Shown here piece after piece: positions 1 through 9,516 of a DNA stretch of 64,000 nt. The stretch lies in contig MDVS01000056.1 in NCBI GenBank assembly GCA_001940645.1, forward strand, positions 1 through 64,000, read 5' to 3'. Position 1 is the first letter of the stretch, and the number at the start of each line of letters is the position of its first letter. The notes under the pieces are model-generated. The model was not told the DNA's origin and searched no databases. It saw only the letters and a program-made list of their open reading frames with translations. The stretch is from Candidatus Heimdallarchaeota archaeon LC_3 (GTDB taxonomy: Archaea; Asgardarchaeota; Heimdallarchaeia; Hodarchaeales; LC-3). A program made the position numbers and the translations under genes.

Positions 1-2
1 TA

Positions 3-578
3 AAACGATCAATAGAAACAATTAAAACTACTTTAGAGGGTATGGCTGCTGTAGCAGGTATTGATATTACACAATCGAAAAAATTCTTTCGATGGTTAAA
101 GAAAAATAATTTATTGACTTTTAAATTTGAATTAGAACTTACATCGTGCCACAATCGGCGGTATCCCGTCATTGTACAAGCACAATTACTTAAGGTGAAA
201 AAAGGCAGAAAGCCAGAAAGGGTTTATCTTGACTTCTATGTGTACACGACCAATATTCGAGGTTCAGCAGATTACATTGAGAAAATTTATAGATCTCGTT
301 GGGGAATTGAAACCCAATATCGCGTTGTACATCAGTTTCAAGCTCGAACGACCTCACTAAACTCTATTTTGCGACTTCTTCTCATTGGAATTGGTTTTAT
401 CCTTGAAGCTATTTGGCTCCGTATTAATGCATTTTTGCATATAGTAACTCATGTTTTAAAGGTTACTTGCAATTATGAGCTTCCTATTAAAATTTATAAA
501 ATAAGTACATTAATTTTGACAGTTTCAAGATTCAAACGTCTACTTCAAGCACTTTGGAGACCAAATGAACGGAGTTGA
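3..578 (+). CDS. IS transposase, C-terminal part (ISH3/IS4-like DDE)
   Basis: The reading frame is open to the left edge, so the N-terminus and first catalytic residues lie outside the window; the ATG at 42 is internal. The visible part carries the C-terminal signature of IS4-type DDE transposases: YRSRWGIETQYR at about residues 97-108 follows the Y-x2-R-x3-E pattern around the catalytic Glu, with His where the usual Lys would be. It is followed by hydrophobic helices typical of ISH3-like enzymes. The enzyme would cut and paste its own element. The stop lies one base from the stop of the truncated subtilase on the other strand, so the right end of the element sits at about 580-600. I could not identify a terminal inverted repeat. 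The family level (DDE transposase) is firm and the subgroup is less so. Confidence 0.82.
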   Translation, partial: KRSIETIKTTLEGMAAVAGIDITQSKKFFRWLKKNNLLTFKFELELTSCHNRRYPVIVQAQLLKVKKGRKPERVYLDFYVYTTNIRGSADYIEKIYRSRWGIETQYRVVHQFQARTTSLNSILRLLLIGIGFILEAIWLRINAFLHIVTHVLKVTCNYELPIKIYKISTLILTVSRFKRLLQALWRPNERS

Positions 579-579
579 T

Positions 580-1176
580 CTAGACTTGCGGAAGTACTGG
601 TAAATGAAGGGGCATATACAACACATCAATATCATTATTCTTGATGTAAAGTAATGCTTGATCAAGTTTAGGGTAGGATGAGGATGAAAAATGGTCTTCA
701 TTATCCAATAGTTTGATCATCATAATTACTGCTTCGGGAGCTGTCTCAAGGAGAATGCTGCTCACAGAAGTCCCATGTGATCTCGGAGAATGATCACTAA
801 TATCACTGGAGTTTTCTAGAAAGTTCCATCCATGAATATCATCTATTAATCCATTATTATCATCATCAAGACCATTATTAGCTATTTCACCATTATTGAT
901 CCATAAATTATTGGGAAAAAGGGTGGTAGCCAACCCTGCATCAATTAAAGCAATTGAAGAGCCGTTACCTCTTGAAAATTCCCATGCTTTGGGAACGTGA
1001 AGCATATCAAGGGCCCAAGCGTTCGAGGTGGATGCTTGAAATAAATTATTAGACGGGACATGATGAATTGAGGATGAAGGACTCGATAAAGCAGGAGGTA
1101 GATTGGAAAAAGAAATAAGCAAAAGAAAGACTAACAATAGAAAAGGTATCTTTAAAGAAAATGTTCGAAATTTCAT
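580..1176 (-). pseudogene. Secreted subtilisin-like (S8) protease, 3'-truncated
   Basis: The start (ATG at 1176) is followed by a clear signal peptide (KFRTFSLKIPFLLLVFLLLI). Next come an S8 catalytic Asp in SIALIDAGL and a catalytic His in RSHGTSVSS. The protein ends after 198 residues, before the substrate-binding Asn and the catalytic Ser (GTSMS), so it cannot be an active protease. The break coincides with the end of the transposase frame at 578, which suggests that IS insertion removed the 3' half. The intact relative at 5128-7947 shows what is missing: it shares the preceding W-x3-x(I/L)-x-x-P-x-A-W segment. The gene lies 46 bases downstream of the large surface protein on the same strand and was probably co-transcribed with it. 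Confidence 0.72.
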
Positions 1177-1222
1177 ATACTGTTTCGTTTGTCCTTTTCC
1201 TTATTTTATTTTTTTCTTAGCT

Positions 1223-4200
1223 CTACTTTTTCTGAAAAAGTTTTCCAAGTTTAGTCTTCATTTTACTGAATTCATTTCTTATTGTTTCTTGTTTAAAGAC
1301 CCCGTATCCGACAAATGCCACACCAATAAATAATATTCCTGCACTAGCTATAAATTCAAAGCTAAATACATCGATTGAAAATTCGTCTGATTTTTTTTGT
1401 TCTTGCTCTTGTGGAACATAGATCGAGAACAGGATATAAAATGTCTGCTCATTACCTACCAGATCTGTTGTGCTGATGGTAAATTCTACAGAACGGAGAT
1501 TGACTGGTAAAGAAAAGTTATAATCTGAAGAGTCGATAGTAATAACCTTTTCTGTAATAGAATTGTTAGTATTTGTTAAATGAACTCTAATTATTGAAGT
1601 ATTTAACCAGTCATCAGTAAATAAAAAATAAATATCCTGTTCTGGAACAATGTTAAGCTCTGAAAATTTGTCTTTGGTAAAAGGATTTGGTTTTGTCAGG
1701 AGTTCTATCTGTAAGGAGGTGACATTGACTTTTTCGTAGGTTACCTCAAGACTAGGCGAATTACTATCAATAAAAAATCCTACTGTCTGATTGATCCAGA
1801 CATTTTGTTTGTCTCTTATTCGGTAATCAAATATGAATAATCCATGAACATCGTCAGGGAGACTTCCATTAAGACTGTCCGACGAAAGAACAGAAATATT
1901 AGTGTCAGCATCAATCCAAGAGATATGTTGTTCCAAATCTTGATCAGGTTTATTTGTATAGAAAATAGTCTTATCATCCGGAGCAAGGATTGTTTTGTTA
2001 ATAGCTGAAGTAATTATTAAAGAATAGTCTTGGGTCTGATAACTATATTGATATGTGGCATTATTCTTTAGGACATCTTCGATAAATATGGTCACCAAAA
2101 TTGTTGTATTTCCGTAGCCTATTGAATCTTTGGAGATAATGAGAGTAGTTAATGAAGTAAAAGATGTATTTGTTGTAGTTACATCATTTTTCTCAACATG
2201 GACAAATCCTGAAGCTATCTCAGAGAGATTAAAAGAGACAGGACTAGGGACAAACAAAGTCGTAGTATTAGAGTATTGTTCACCAGTAATTTCTGGTCCT
2301 TGATCGTCTATCTTGAAGTAATACACCTTTTTTGAAAAGAATCCAACAACATCATAGAGATATAGGGTGATATTAGTGACCTCTCCGAAAAGGGGTGCAG
2401 GAATAACAGTAGGAAGATTAACACTATATGGTAATGAATTATTGTCCGCTGATAAATCAATAGTGTTGTTGGGTAGATTATTATATGAATATTTGATACT
2501 AGTAAGACAGATATTGATGATAGAACATTCGGGATCAGTAACAGTTACCTTTAATGATGTCCCTGAACGGATTATGGCAGCACTTTCTGGAGTTAGACTA
2601 GTCAAAGGAGAAATAGTCTGAATAATTGGAGTAAGATCATCGCTAAAAAAGTAGTACCGATAATTAAATGATGTTCCTTTACTGTTCTCAACTTGCATGT
2701 CTAGAAAATGTGTCCCAATCCCAGCAGGCACGCGAGGTTCTTGATCGTAGACCCAGATAAGTGAAGCATTATTACTAACATCCCAACGATATTTCCAACT
2801 AGACGGAGTTTGTGTGAAATTAAAATATATTTGTGTACCATTCATTAAACGTTGATTTTCAACGACATTGAAAAGACTGGGAATAATCCTGACTGTAAAC
2901 TGGTAAATATAGGTGGTGATTACTCCAAGTACAGAAATAGTAGTAACATTCAAGGTATGTTGATCTGAAGCGGTAGGAGTATCGAATAATGTGCTGTTTG
3001 CGGGATTATTGTTCCAATGAACAAAGGTAGTTACTGGTGATTCTGAAAATGCTATTGTGATATTCGAACCTGGATTAATGATTGTGTTATTATAGGGAGG
3101 GGACAGCAGGACCTGAGATAAGTGTTTGAAAAAGGAAAGATGTACAAAGACATAATTGTTTGCGTGGTCTCCAGAATAAATACTAAGATTGTGCAATCCC
3201 GCAGTATTCGGGATATAAATATTCGTAGAATCTGTCCTATTGATGTTATCGTCCCAATGATAAGTAAAATGATCCTCGACTATGCTCTCATTAAAATGAA
3301 GATTAATTTTTTTGCTTTGGTAATGCACTGAATTGTTTAACGGGTCTGTAAAGGAAAATTTCATGGAGGAATTGTCAATAAGAATTTGTTTCGATAAAGA
3401 AGCACTTCCACCAGTGGAATCAGTAACAGAAATAAACAGGGTATAATCCCCTGTGGCATTAGGAGTGTTTTGTGGAGAGGTAGTATTTGTTGAATAAATT
3501 GTGTTACTCAACAGATCTATCCATGTATAGTTTTGGGTGGCCGGAGTTTCACTTATATTAACTAATAAAGGTACATTAGGCTTACTGGAATCAAATTTGT
3601 TAATAGAAGTCCCTAAAATAGCTATACTTGCTTTAATAGCATAAATTGTTTGTGCAGTATTGTTTAGTCGATCTCTTGCTGTTACACGAAACTCGTATGT
3701 GTCCGCAGGAGCAGGAACGACAGCCCATGTATTTTCAAATGTTAAATTAAGTATAGGGAAATAAAATGTCCATGAAATAATATCCGTGAACGGATCACCA
3801 GTATCAATTGGGGACTGATTCTGGAATGTGATCTCAGAACCTGCGGGTAGAAATTGAGCAAAATCATTTAAAGGGACTATTTCTGGAGCTGAATTATCGA
3901 CATAATAATGATAAACTAATGGTTCTGGTGTGTTGACTCGTCCTACTGGATCAGTAATCAAAAGATACAAAATATGCTCACCATCGTCAAACGGACTGAA
4001 AATCTTGGAATTAGAGGAGGAACCGTCCGAATCCCACCTCCACGCTATCCCTCCGATGCTATCTGGTACTGTCCTTGGATCGGGATCGAGTTCTATAATA
4101 ATCTCCTGTCCACCAATAATTTTTGTTTCATCCTCATTTATCGAAACAATTTTTACCCAGTTATCATCTAGCACAAAAGAAAAATACTCAATCTGCTCAG

Positions 4201-4750
4201 TTTCGTTAGAAGAATTAAGAATATGTAACAGGATTTCAATATCTCTTGAATATTCATCTTGTTGTAGTTCTGGAAAATCCAAAATAATCGAACTTAGATT
4301 AGTCTGATTAGTATTTATATAAGGATCATTAAGAATATCTCCAAATACATATTCAAGAGCAGGAACGGATGGAGAAAAAGAAATGTTGATATATTCAGTA
4401 GAGCGCACTAAAGCATTATTAGTTATATTAGCCGAAACAATATAAGAATTTAATCTTGATGTAGATTCCAATTCATTAGTAAGGATGTGAGTATCAGGGC
4501 TACTCAAATTCTTAGTCCTAGAAGATTCCTTAATACGGTCAGGTATAGAGAATGGCAAAATATTCTCAAGAGTTTGTCTTGATTTGTTATCAAAATGAGA
4601 TTCTGGTAATTTCCCCATTTTGTCTCGATCTTCTTCCGTACTTTTTTTCTCTCTATTTAGTAAATAATCACTATTTATGGAATGAAAATATGACATACTA
4701 AATAATATTGTTATAACGATAATCCAAGTATAGAGTTTATTAGTTTTCAT
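1223..4750 (-). CDS. Giant exported, membrane-anchored Ig-like surface protein
   Basis: A 1175-residue protein with a signal peptide or anchor at residues 6-24 and one transmembrane helix near residues 1133-1151. A basic tail (about 20 residues, K/R-rich) follows, so nearly the whole chain is outside the cell. The ectodomain is rich in Asn, Ser and Thr with many N-x-S/T sequons. It contains repeated beta-sandwich-like blocks, with phrases such as YYVDNSAPEIVP, RVTARDRLNNTAQ and YFKIDDQGPEI, which look like bacterial/archaeal Ig-like (Big-type) modules. No catalytic motif was seen. A cell-envelope adhesion or matrix role is likely from the architecture only. It is divergent from the secreted subtilase at 5128 and upstream of a broken subtilase on its own strand, so it may be a substrate or partner of such proteases (inference). 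Confidence 0.75.
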   Translation of the reverse strand: MKTNKLYTWIIVITILFSMSYFHSINSDYLLNREKKSTEEDRDKMGKLPESHFDNKSRQTLENILPFSIPDRIKESSRTKNLSSPDTHILTNELESTSRLNSYIVSANITNNALVRSTEYINISFSPSVPALEYVFGDILNDPYINTNQTNLSSIILDFPELQQDEYSRDIEILLHILNSSNETEQIEYFSFVLDDNWVKIVSINEDETKIIGGQEIIIELDPDPRTVPDSIGGIAWRWDSDGSSSNSKIFSPFDDGEHILYLLITDPVGRVNTPEPLVYHYYVDNSAPEIVPLNDFAQFLPAGSEITFQNQSPIDTGDPFTDIISWTFYFPILNLTFENTWAVVPAPADTYEFRVTARDRLNNTAQTIYAIKASIAILGTSINKFDSSKPNVPLLVNISETPATQNYTWIDLLSNTIYSTNTTSPQNTPNATGDYTLFISVTDSTGGSASLSKQILIDNSSMKFSFTDPLNNSVHYQSKKINLHFNESIVEDHFTYHWDDNINRTDSTNIYIPNTAGLHNLSIYSGDHANNYVFVHLSFFKHLSQVLLSPPYNNTIINPGSNITIAFSESPVTTFVHWNNNPANSTLFDTPTASDQHTLNVTTISVLGVITTYIYQFTVRIIPSLFNVVENQRLMNGTQIYFNFTQTPSSWKYRWDVSNNASLIWVYDQEPRVPAGIGTHFLDMQVENSKGTSFNYRYYFFSDDLTPIIQTISPLTSLTPESAAIIRSGTSLKVTVTDPECSIINICLTSIKYSYNNLPNNTIDLSADNNSLPYSVNLPTVIPAPLFGEVTNITLYLYDVVGFFSKKVYYFKIDDQGPEITGEQYSNTTTLFVPSPVSFNLSEIASGFVHVEKNDVTTTNTSFTSLTTLIISKDSIGYGNTTILVTIFIEDVLKNNATYQYSYQTQDYSLIITSAINKTILAPDDKTIFYTNKPDQDLEQHISWIDADTNISVLSSDSLNGSLPDDVHGLFIFDYRIRDKQNVWINQTVGFFIDSNSPSLEVTYEKVNVTSLQIELLTKPNPFTKDKFSELNIVPEQDIYFLFTDDWLNTSIIRVHLTNTNNSITEKVITIDSSDYNFSLPVNLRSVEFTISTTDLVGNEQTFYILFSIYVPQEQEQKKSDEFSIDVFSFEFIASAGILFIGVAFVGYGVFKQETIRNEFSKMKTKLGKLFQKK

Positions 4751-5127
4751 GTATTTTACACCGATTTATTTTATGTAACAAACAATGCTACCTATCCAAT
4801 ATATACAAATGTTCTTTATATAATGAAAATCGGTCAAGTCTATTTAAACCCCTCAAAAAACTCAAGCTTAACTTCTTAGATTGACTTAGAAATGGAGAAA
4901 AAAATTATATAAAAACCTATCACAGCATAATGAGAATTATTATAGTACTAATATTGTAGTGACATTAAAAATTAGTTAGCTATATAAATACTCTAAAAAA
5001 GTACTAGTGTAAAATCAGTAGCAATAGAAAACAACATCTGTTGTGATATACCTGTAAGAATTAACGCATTACAGATATTGCCATATGATGAGTCTATGAA
5101 AGGGATGAGAAAGCAATAAAAAACAAA
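4751..5127. promoter_or_regulatory. Divergent intergenic region with putative promoters
   Basis: This 377-base AT-rich gap separates two divergent genes for exported proteins, so it should hold both promoters. A TATA-like run (TTTATATAA) lies at about 4813-4821, some 65 bases from the start of the leftward gene, and the right half has several TA-rich stretches. No coding potential was seen. Exact promoter assignment cannot be made by eye. Confidence 0.4.
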
Positions 5128-7947
5128 ATGATCATTAGAAAACTGTTGTTTTTAATTCTAGTAATAGTGTCAACAACATATTATACTCTGAGTGCTGAAA
5201 GCTCATATCCAGAGAATTATGATTCTACAATAGAAAATCAAAAAGACACTAAAAAAATTATAGAGAGAAATTTAATACAGAATGATATCAGTAAAACAAA
5301 ATCTTTATGGAAAATTACAAAAGAATCAATATTTTCAAATAAACTCAATACTCTATCCTCGAATATATATTTTGATCCTGAATTGAGCAAAGATCATCAG
5401 GAAAATTACTATGATCTTATATTCACCAGCGATAAACCACTGACATTCGCTCAACAAAGATTGATTGAGGTAACTGTCCAACAACTGTCAGGTTCAATCA
5501 AAAAAGACTTATTGAAAATCAACTCATTGGAGATATTAGTCCCCAAAGATAAAGTTGATTCTTTTTATCAGATTCTTCAAGATATCGCTCAAGATGATGA
5601 TCTTCAAGAATTTTATTTATCACCCTTACTCGAGTATCGTTTAGCGGAATCCACACCTTATAAGAATATTAGTGCACTTACTTCATTAAATGACACTTAT
5701 CAGTCTCTTCAATGGTATTTAGACACAATTGATTTACCAGAAGCGTGGAGAAAATCATCAGGATCAAAAAATATCATTATTGCTATTGTGGATACGGGAA
5801 TTGATCAGGATCATCCAGAATTTCAGGGAAGGATTGATCCTAACTCGTACAATTTTTATCATGATAATAATAATATTACTGATTATCACGGCCATGGGAC
5901 GCATGTCGCAGGAATTTTATCTGCAGAAAGCAATAATTCGATAGGAATTACTGGAGTTGCTAATGTAACATTATTGATTGAGAAAGCATATCATATTGAT
6001 GATACTACTGGAGATACTATCTTAGCAAATAGTATCATCCATGCCACAGATAATGGTGCAATAATTATCAGTAATAGTTGGTCTGGAGATAATTATTCGT
6101 TAGTTATTCATAATGCGATAAAATATGCTAATGATCGTGGAGTTATTACAGTATTTGCAGCAGGAAATAATAATACAAACCAATTATTTTATCCTGCGGC
6201 ATTGTCTGAAACTCTAGCCGTCGGGGCAACAGATAGTAGTGATACTAAAGCCAGTTATTCCAATTATGGATCATATATTAATCTAACAGCACCTGGTAGT
6301 TCCATCTATTCGACCTTACCCGGAAATTCATATGGATATAAGAGCGGGACTAGTATGTCCACTCCCATTGTAGCTGGTGTATTAGGATTAATGTTTAGTT
6401 ATTATGACACAGAATTAACAGCAGAATTACTATATCAATCTCTTGACAAAATTGCTGATGATAAAGGGACAACTGGGAGAGATGATACCTATGGATGGGG
6501 AAGAATAAATGCAAACAAAGCATTAACACTAATAAATAGACCATTTACAGCAGATTGGAATTATACTTTAGGAAATGGAGCGACAGTAATCGAAGAACAA
6601 GCATTCTTTTCATGGGAATATGCTGATCCCGATATTGAACAGGAGCATTATAGCACACTTTCTTTAACATATAATGCTGGAAATGACCAGATAATATATA
6701 TCAACACAACAGATACTAATTACAATTTCTTTAGCTACGGATTAGAGAATCGTAGTGATTATATTTTCAGATTGGAAATATACGATGGAGAAAACCAAGT
6801 AATATTGACTAGTCCTGCACTAACAATAAAAAATCCACCTCAGAGACCACAAGTAACGTGGTCGAGTCCTCACCATTTTGGACAAACATTTCAATCAAAA
6901 GAGGAATTATCTGTATCCTTTAATATTATTGAATTTAACAATGAATCATTCTCTTACAAACTATATCTTACAAACAACCATACTACTTACTTGATCAATC
7001 AAGATAATGAAATTTACCATACAAGTATATTATTGACATGGAATACGTCATTCTATCCCAATGGTGGATTTAACTATGAATTATTGGTAGATAATGGATA
7101 TTACTTGACAAAATCGACCTTTAATTATTTTATTCTTAATAACACTCATGCTCCACAAATAAAAATCAGTTTAATACCTTATTATCCAACCACGATGACA
7201 AATACAACATGGACAAAAGGATTAATCAATGTAACGATCACGGATTATGATACTGATAATGTCACTCTTCAGATACAGGTCAGGATAAATACAGGAGACT
7301 GGGAGACACTATATATTGCGGAAATACAAGATTTGTACATCCAACATTCTCTAGTAAGTTATATTTTAGACGAATCCAATATACAAGACTATTCTTATTT
7401 AGAAGTATTAGTAATTGCTTCAGATACTGTATTCATGACACATTATTTGTATAGAATTAATCTTATTCGCCCAAAAGAACCGGAATTAACAATCATTCGT
7501 CCAAGCAATCAAACAGTATTTGATTCCAGTTTCTTGATTCAGTGGAAGGTAACTGATCCTGATTCTAATTCATTTAATACCTCGATAAGTTTCAAGAAAG
7601 ATGGGAAGCTGAAGTCTGAAATCTTATTGGAATCAACAGAATTAACAAAAAACAATACACAAGCTGAATATTATGTGGATATCGATTTGAGTAAATATAC
7701 GACTGGAATATATGATTTTATTATTACCATAGCTGATGGATATTACACTAAATCGGTAACAATACTCAATATTACGATTCAGAAGAATGATAATACAGGA
7801 GTGATCACTTTAACACTGACGAATCTATTTACACAAGCCACATCAAATGATACGTCAAAAAATAGCCCAGCGTTTGAAGTACTGACCGTCTTGCTACTTA
7901 TAATAATAGTCTCTACAAGAAAAACTGTTAAAGATAGAAAACATTAA
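5128..7947 (+). CDS. Exported, membrane-anchored subtilisin-like serine protease (S8)
   Basis: This 939-residue protein would hydrolyse peptide bonds outside the cell. Domains in order: signal peptide (about 4-22); an I9-like propeptide (about 95-170) that normally chaperones folding and is cleaved off; the S8 catalytic domain (about 200-470); two or three beta-sandwich modules; and a C-terminal transmembrane helix with a short basic tail (about 910-939). The catalytic set is complete: Asp222 in AIVDTGID, His256 in GHGTHVAG, oxyanion Asn347 in AAGNNN and Ser409 in SGTSMSTP. It is larger than simple subtilisins (about 380 residues) because of the C-terminal modules. Anchoring at the outer face suggests surface processing or nutrient release. 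The family call is certain; the substrate is unknown. Confidence 0.93.
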   Translation: MIIRKLLFLILVIVSTTYYTLSAESSYPENYDSTIENQKDTKKIIERNLIQNDISKTKSLWKITKESIFSNKLNTLSSNIYFDPELSKDHQENYYDLIFTSDKPLTFAQQRLIEVTVQQLSGSIKKDLLKINSLEILVPKDKVDSFYQILQDIAQDDDLQEFYLSPLLEYRLAESTPYKNISALTSLNDTYQSLQWYLDTIDLPEAWRKSSGSKNIIIAIVDTGIDQDHPEFQGRIDPNSYNFYHDNNNITDYHGHGTHVAGILSAESNNSIGITGVANVTLLIEKAYHIDDTTGDTILANSIIHATDNGAIIISNSWSGDNYSLVIHNAIKYANDRGVITVFAAGNNNTNQLFYPAALSETLAVGATDSSDTKASYSNYGSYINLTAPGSSIYSTLPGNSYGYKSGTSMSTPIVAGVLGLMFSYYDTELTAELLYQSLDKIADDKGTTGRDDTYGWGRINANKALTLINRPFTADWNYTLGNGATVIEEQAFFSWEYADPDIEQEHYSTLSLTYNAGNDQIIYINTTDTNYNFFSYGLENRSDYIFRLEIYDGENQVILTSPALTIKNPPQRPQVTWSSPHHFGQTFQSKEELSVSFNIIEFNNESFSYKLYLTNNHTTYLINQDNEIYHTSILLTWNTSFYPNGGFNYELLVDNGYYLTKSTFNYFILNNTHAPQIKISLIPYYPTTMTNTTWTKGLINVTITDYDTDNVTLQIQVRINTGDWETLYIAEIQDLYIQHSLVSYILDESNIQDYSYLEVLVIASDTVFMTHYLYRINLIRPKEPELTIIRPSNQTVFDSSFLIQWKVTDPDSNSFNTSISFKKDGKLKSEILLESTELTKNNTQAEYYVDIDLSKYTTGIYDFIITIADGYYTKSVTILNITIQKNDNTGVITLTLTNLFTQATSNDTSKNSPAFEVLTVLLLIIIVSTRKTVKDRKH

Positions 7948-7964
7948 GATTACAGTCCATTTTT

Positions 7965-9449
7965 TTATTTATTGAATGAAAACAGAAAAGTAATATCTGA
8001 TTTTATTTCTGATATTCGTTGCTTATTTTTTTCTGGTTCCCTAATCAACAATTTTAGTTGAGCTTCAGATTTAGCAATGAAATCTGTCTTTGTTTTACTG
8101 GAAGTCATTAATTGGTGTAAAAAAGAATCAATTTGAGATTCAACAACTACTAATTCACTATCATTGTTGTCTAAATCTTTTTGAATCTTTTCAATCTTAA
8201 TTTTGTTTTCTAGTATTTGATTATTGGCGCTTCCCAGTTTTTCAAGGAGATTCTCAACTGAATAATCTTTGTGGTCTATATGTCTTAAAGAATTAATTTC
8301 TTTTAGCATTTTGTTAGAGGATATGTCTTTACTAATGGATTGATCTCTTTTCAAGAGTCTAGTAAAATAAGGTATAGAGTCCTGATCGGTATTACTGTTA
8401 GATAACTGTATTTCTCCTTTCTCTAATAGTAAATATCCTTGATCCACCATTGAAGTAATAGTTTGATCCAAGAAAAGATAATTCTGAGGTTGGTAGAAAA
8501 AATCTTCCTCTTGATCTCTAAAATTTCTTAAATTCTTTTTTATTTGACTTCTGAGAGATTTTTCGGAAATAAATTCATTTAGATTTTCTATATTACTTAG
8601 AATGATTAATAAATCAGACGTAGCTTTTTTTATATTTAAAAATAACTCTAGTAGTTCCCTATATTTATTATTTGGGAGTATTTTGTCTTCTAAAAAGGTG
8701 ATATTATTAGTTAGTGAATCTAATTGTTCCTTAGATGATATTTCTGATTGATCTAATGATCTTTTTTGATAGAGTAATTCTGAATACTTTCCAGGATAAT
8801 AATGAAATGTCTTTTTCATGCTCTTTTGAGAATATTTTGTCGTTACCTTTGAAAAAATCTCATCCTTTTGATTAGAAAAAAAGGAAAAAAGGATAGAACG
8901 GGATCGGATAGCAGTAATAAGAATAAATATTGTCCCAACAAGAACATTGAGAACAATCACGAGTAATATTGAGTGTTGGAGATCTTGTTGGACATATGAT
9001 AAAGTTATTATCTTTTCTTCAGTAGTATTATCAATATACTTTACGAACAATGATATATTGATCGATACACTGTGAATTAAATGGTCATTTTGAAAATTTC
9101 CTAGTATTACTTTATTGGAGACACCCGATAATGATGAATTTAATGATGATTCTGATATAGAGTAATAATTTCCTATAGAATTAATACCATCAAAATGCGT
9201 GTTTATCACATGTACTATTATTTCATCAAATACGTGAATTTTCGATAATTTCTCAACAGAAAATTCTAGGGTTATGTTTCCATTAGTATTATTAATACAT
9301 CCATTAAAGAAAAGGTCAGTAAGGGGTACAATTGAACATGGATTAGAATTTTGTCTCGAAAGTTCACTCTCTAGGTAAAATGAGAATAGAATTCCAGAAC
9401 TCATGATGAACAAGATAAAAATAATAGCTTTTGCTTTCAACATCATCAC
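7965..9449 (-). CDS. Two-helix membrane protein with cytoplasmic coiled coil
   Basis: No family recognised. The 494 residues comprise an N-terminal hydrophobic segment (about 7-25, signal anchor or peptide), an outside domain of about 130 residues with two cysteines (38 and 51) and several N-x-S/T sequons, a second transmembrane helix (about 160-181), then roughly 300 charged residues. That last part has long heptad-like stretches predicted as coiled coil (for example around residues 360-470). This sensor-like layout puts the coiled coil in the cytoplasm, but no kinase, GGDEF or HAMP motif was seen. It lies 67 bases downstream of the unknown gene 9517-11127 on the same strand, so the two probably form an operon. 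It converges on the subtilase gene. Confidence 0.65.
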   Translation of the reverse strand: MMMLKAKAIIFILFIMSSGILFSFYLESELSRQNSNPCSIVPLTDLFFNGCINNTNGNITLEFSVEKLSKIHVFDEIIVHVINTHFDGINSIGNYYSISESSLNSSLSGVSNKVILGNFQNDHLIHSVSINISLFVKYIDNTTEEKIITLSYVQQDLQHSILLVIVLNVLVGTIFILITAIRSRSILFSFFSNQKDEIFSKVTTKYSQKSMKKTFHYYPGKYSELLYQKRSLDQSEISSKEQLDSLTNNITFLEDKILPNNKYRELLELFLNIKKATSDLLIILSNIENLNEFISEKSLRSQIKKNLRNFRDQEEDFFYQPQNYLFLDQTITSMVDQGYLLLEKGEIQLSNSNTDQDSIPYFTRLLKRDQSISKDISSNKMLKEINSLRHIDHKDYSVENLLEKLGSANNQILENKIKIEKIQKDLDNNDSELVVVESQIDSFLHQLMTSSKTKTDFIAKSEAQLKLLIREPEKNKQRISEIKSDITFLFSFNK

Positions 9450-9516
9450 TATCCTTATTATTCCCCGATCTTTTATAATAAAATAAATTGTTATAAAATA
9501 AGCGTCAAGGAAGTTA

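Noticed and set aside
1103..1333. Rightward frame of 76 codons
   Set aside because: It is the complement of the subtilase signal peptide and the end of the large surface gene; Lys- and Phe-rich by mirror codons, no ribosome site.
3930..4307. Rightward frame of 125 codons inside the surface gene
   Set aside because: Lies wholly opposite a clearly coding, repeat-structured gene; no domain, no ribosome site.
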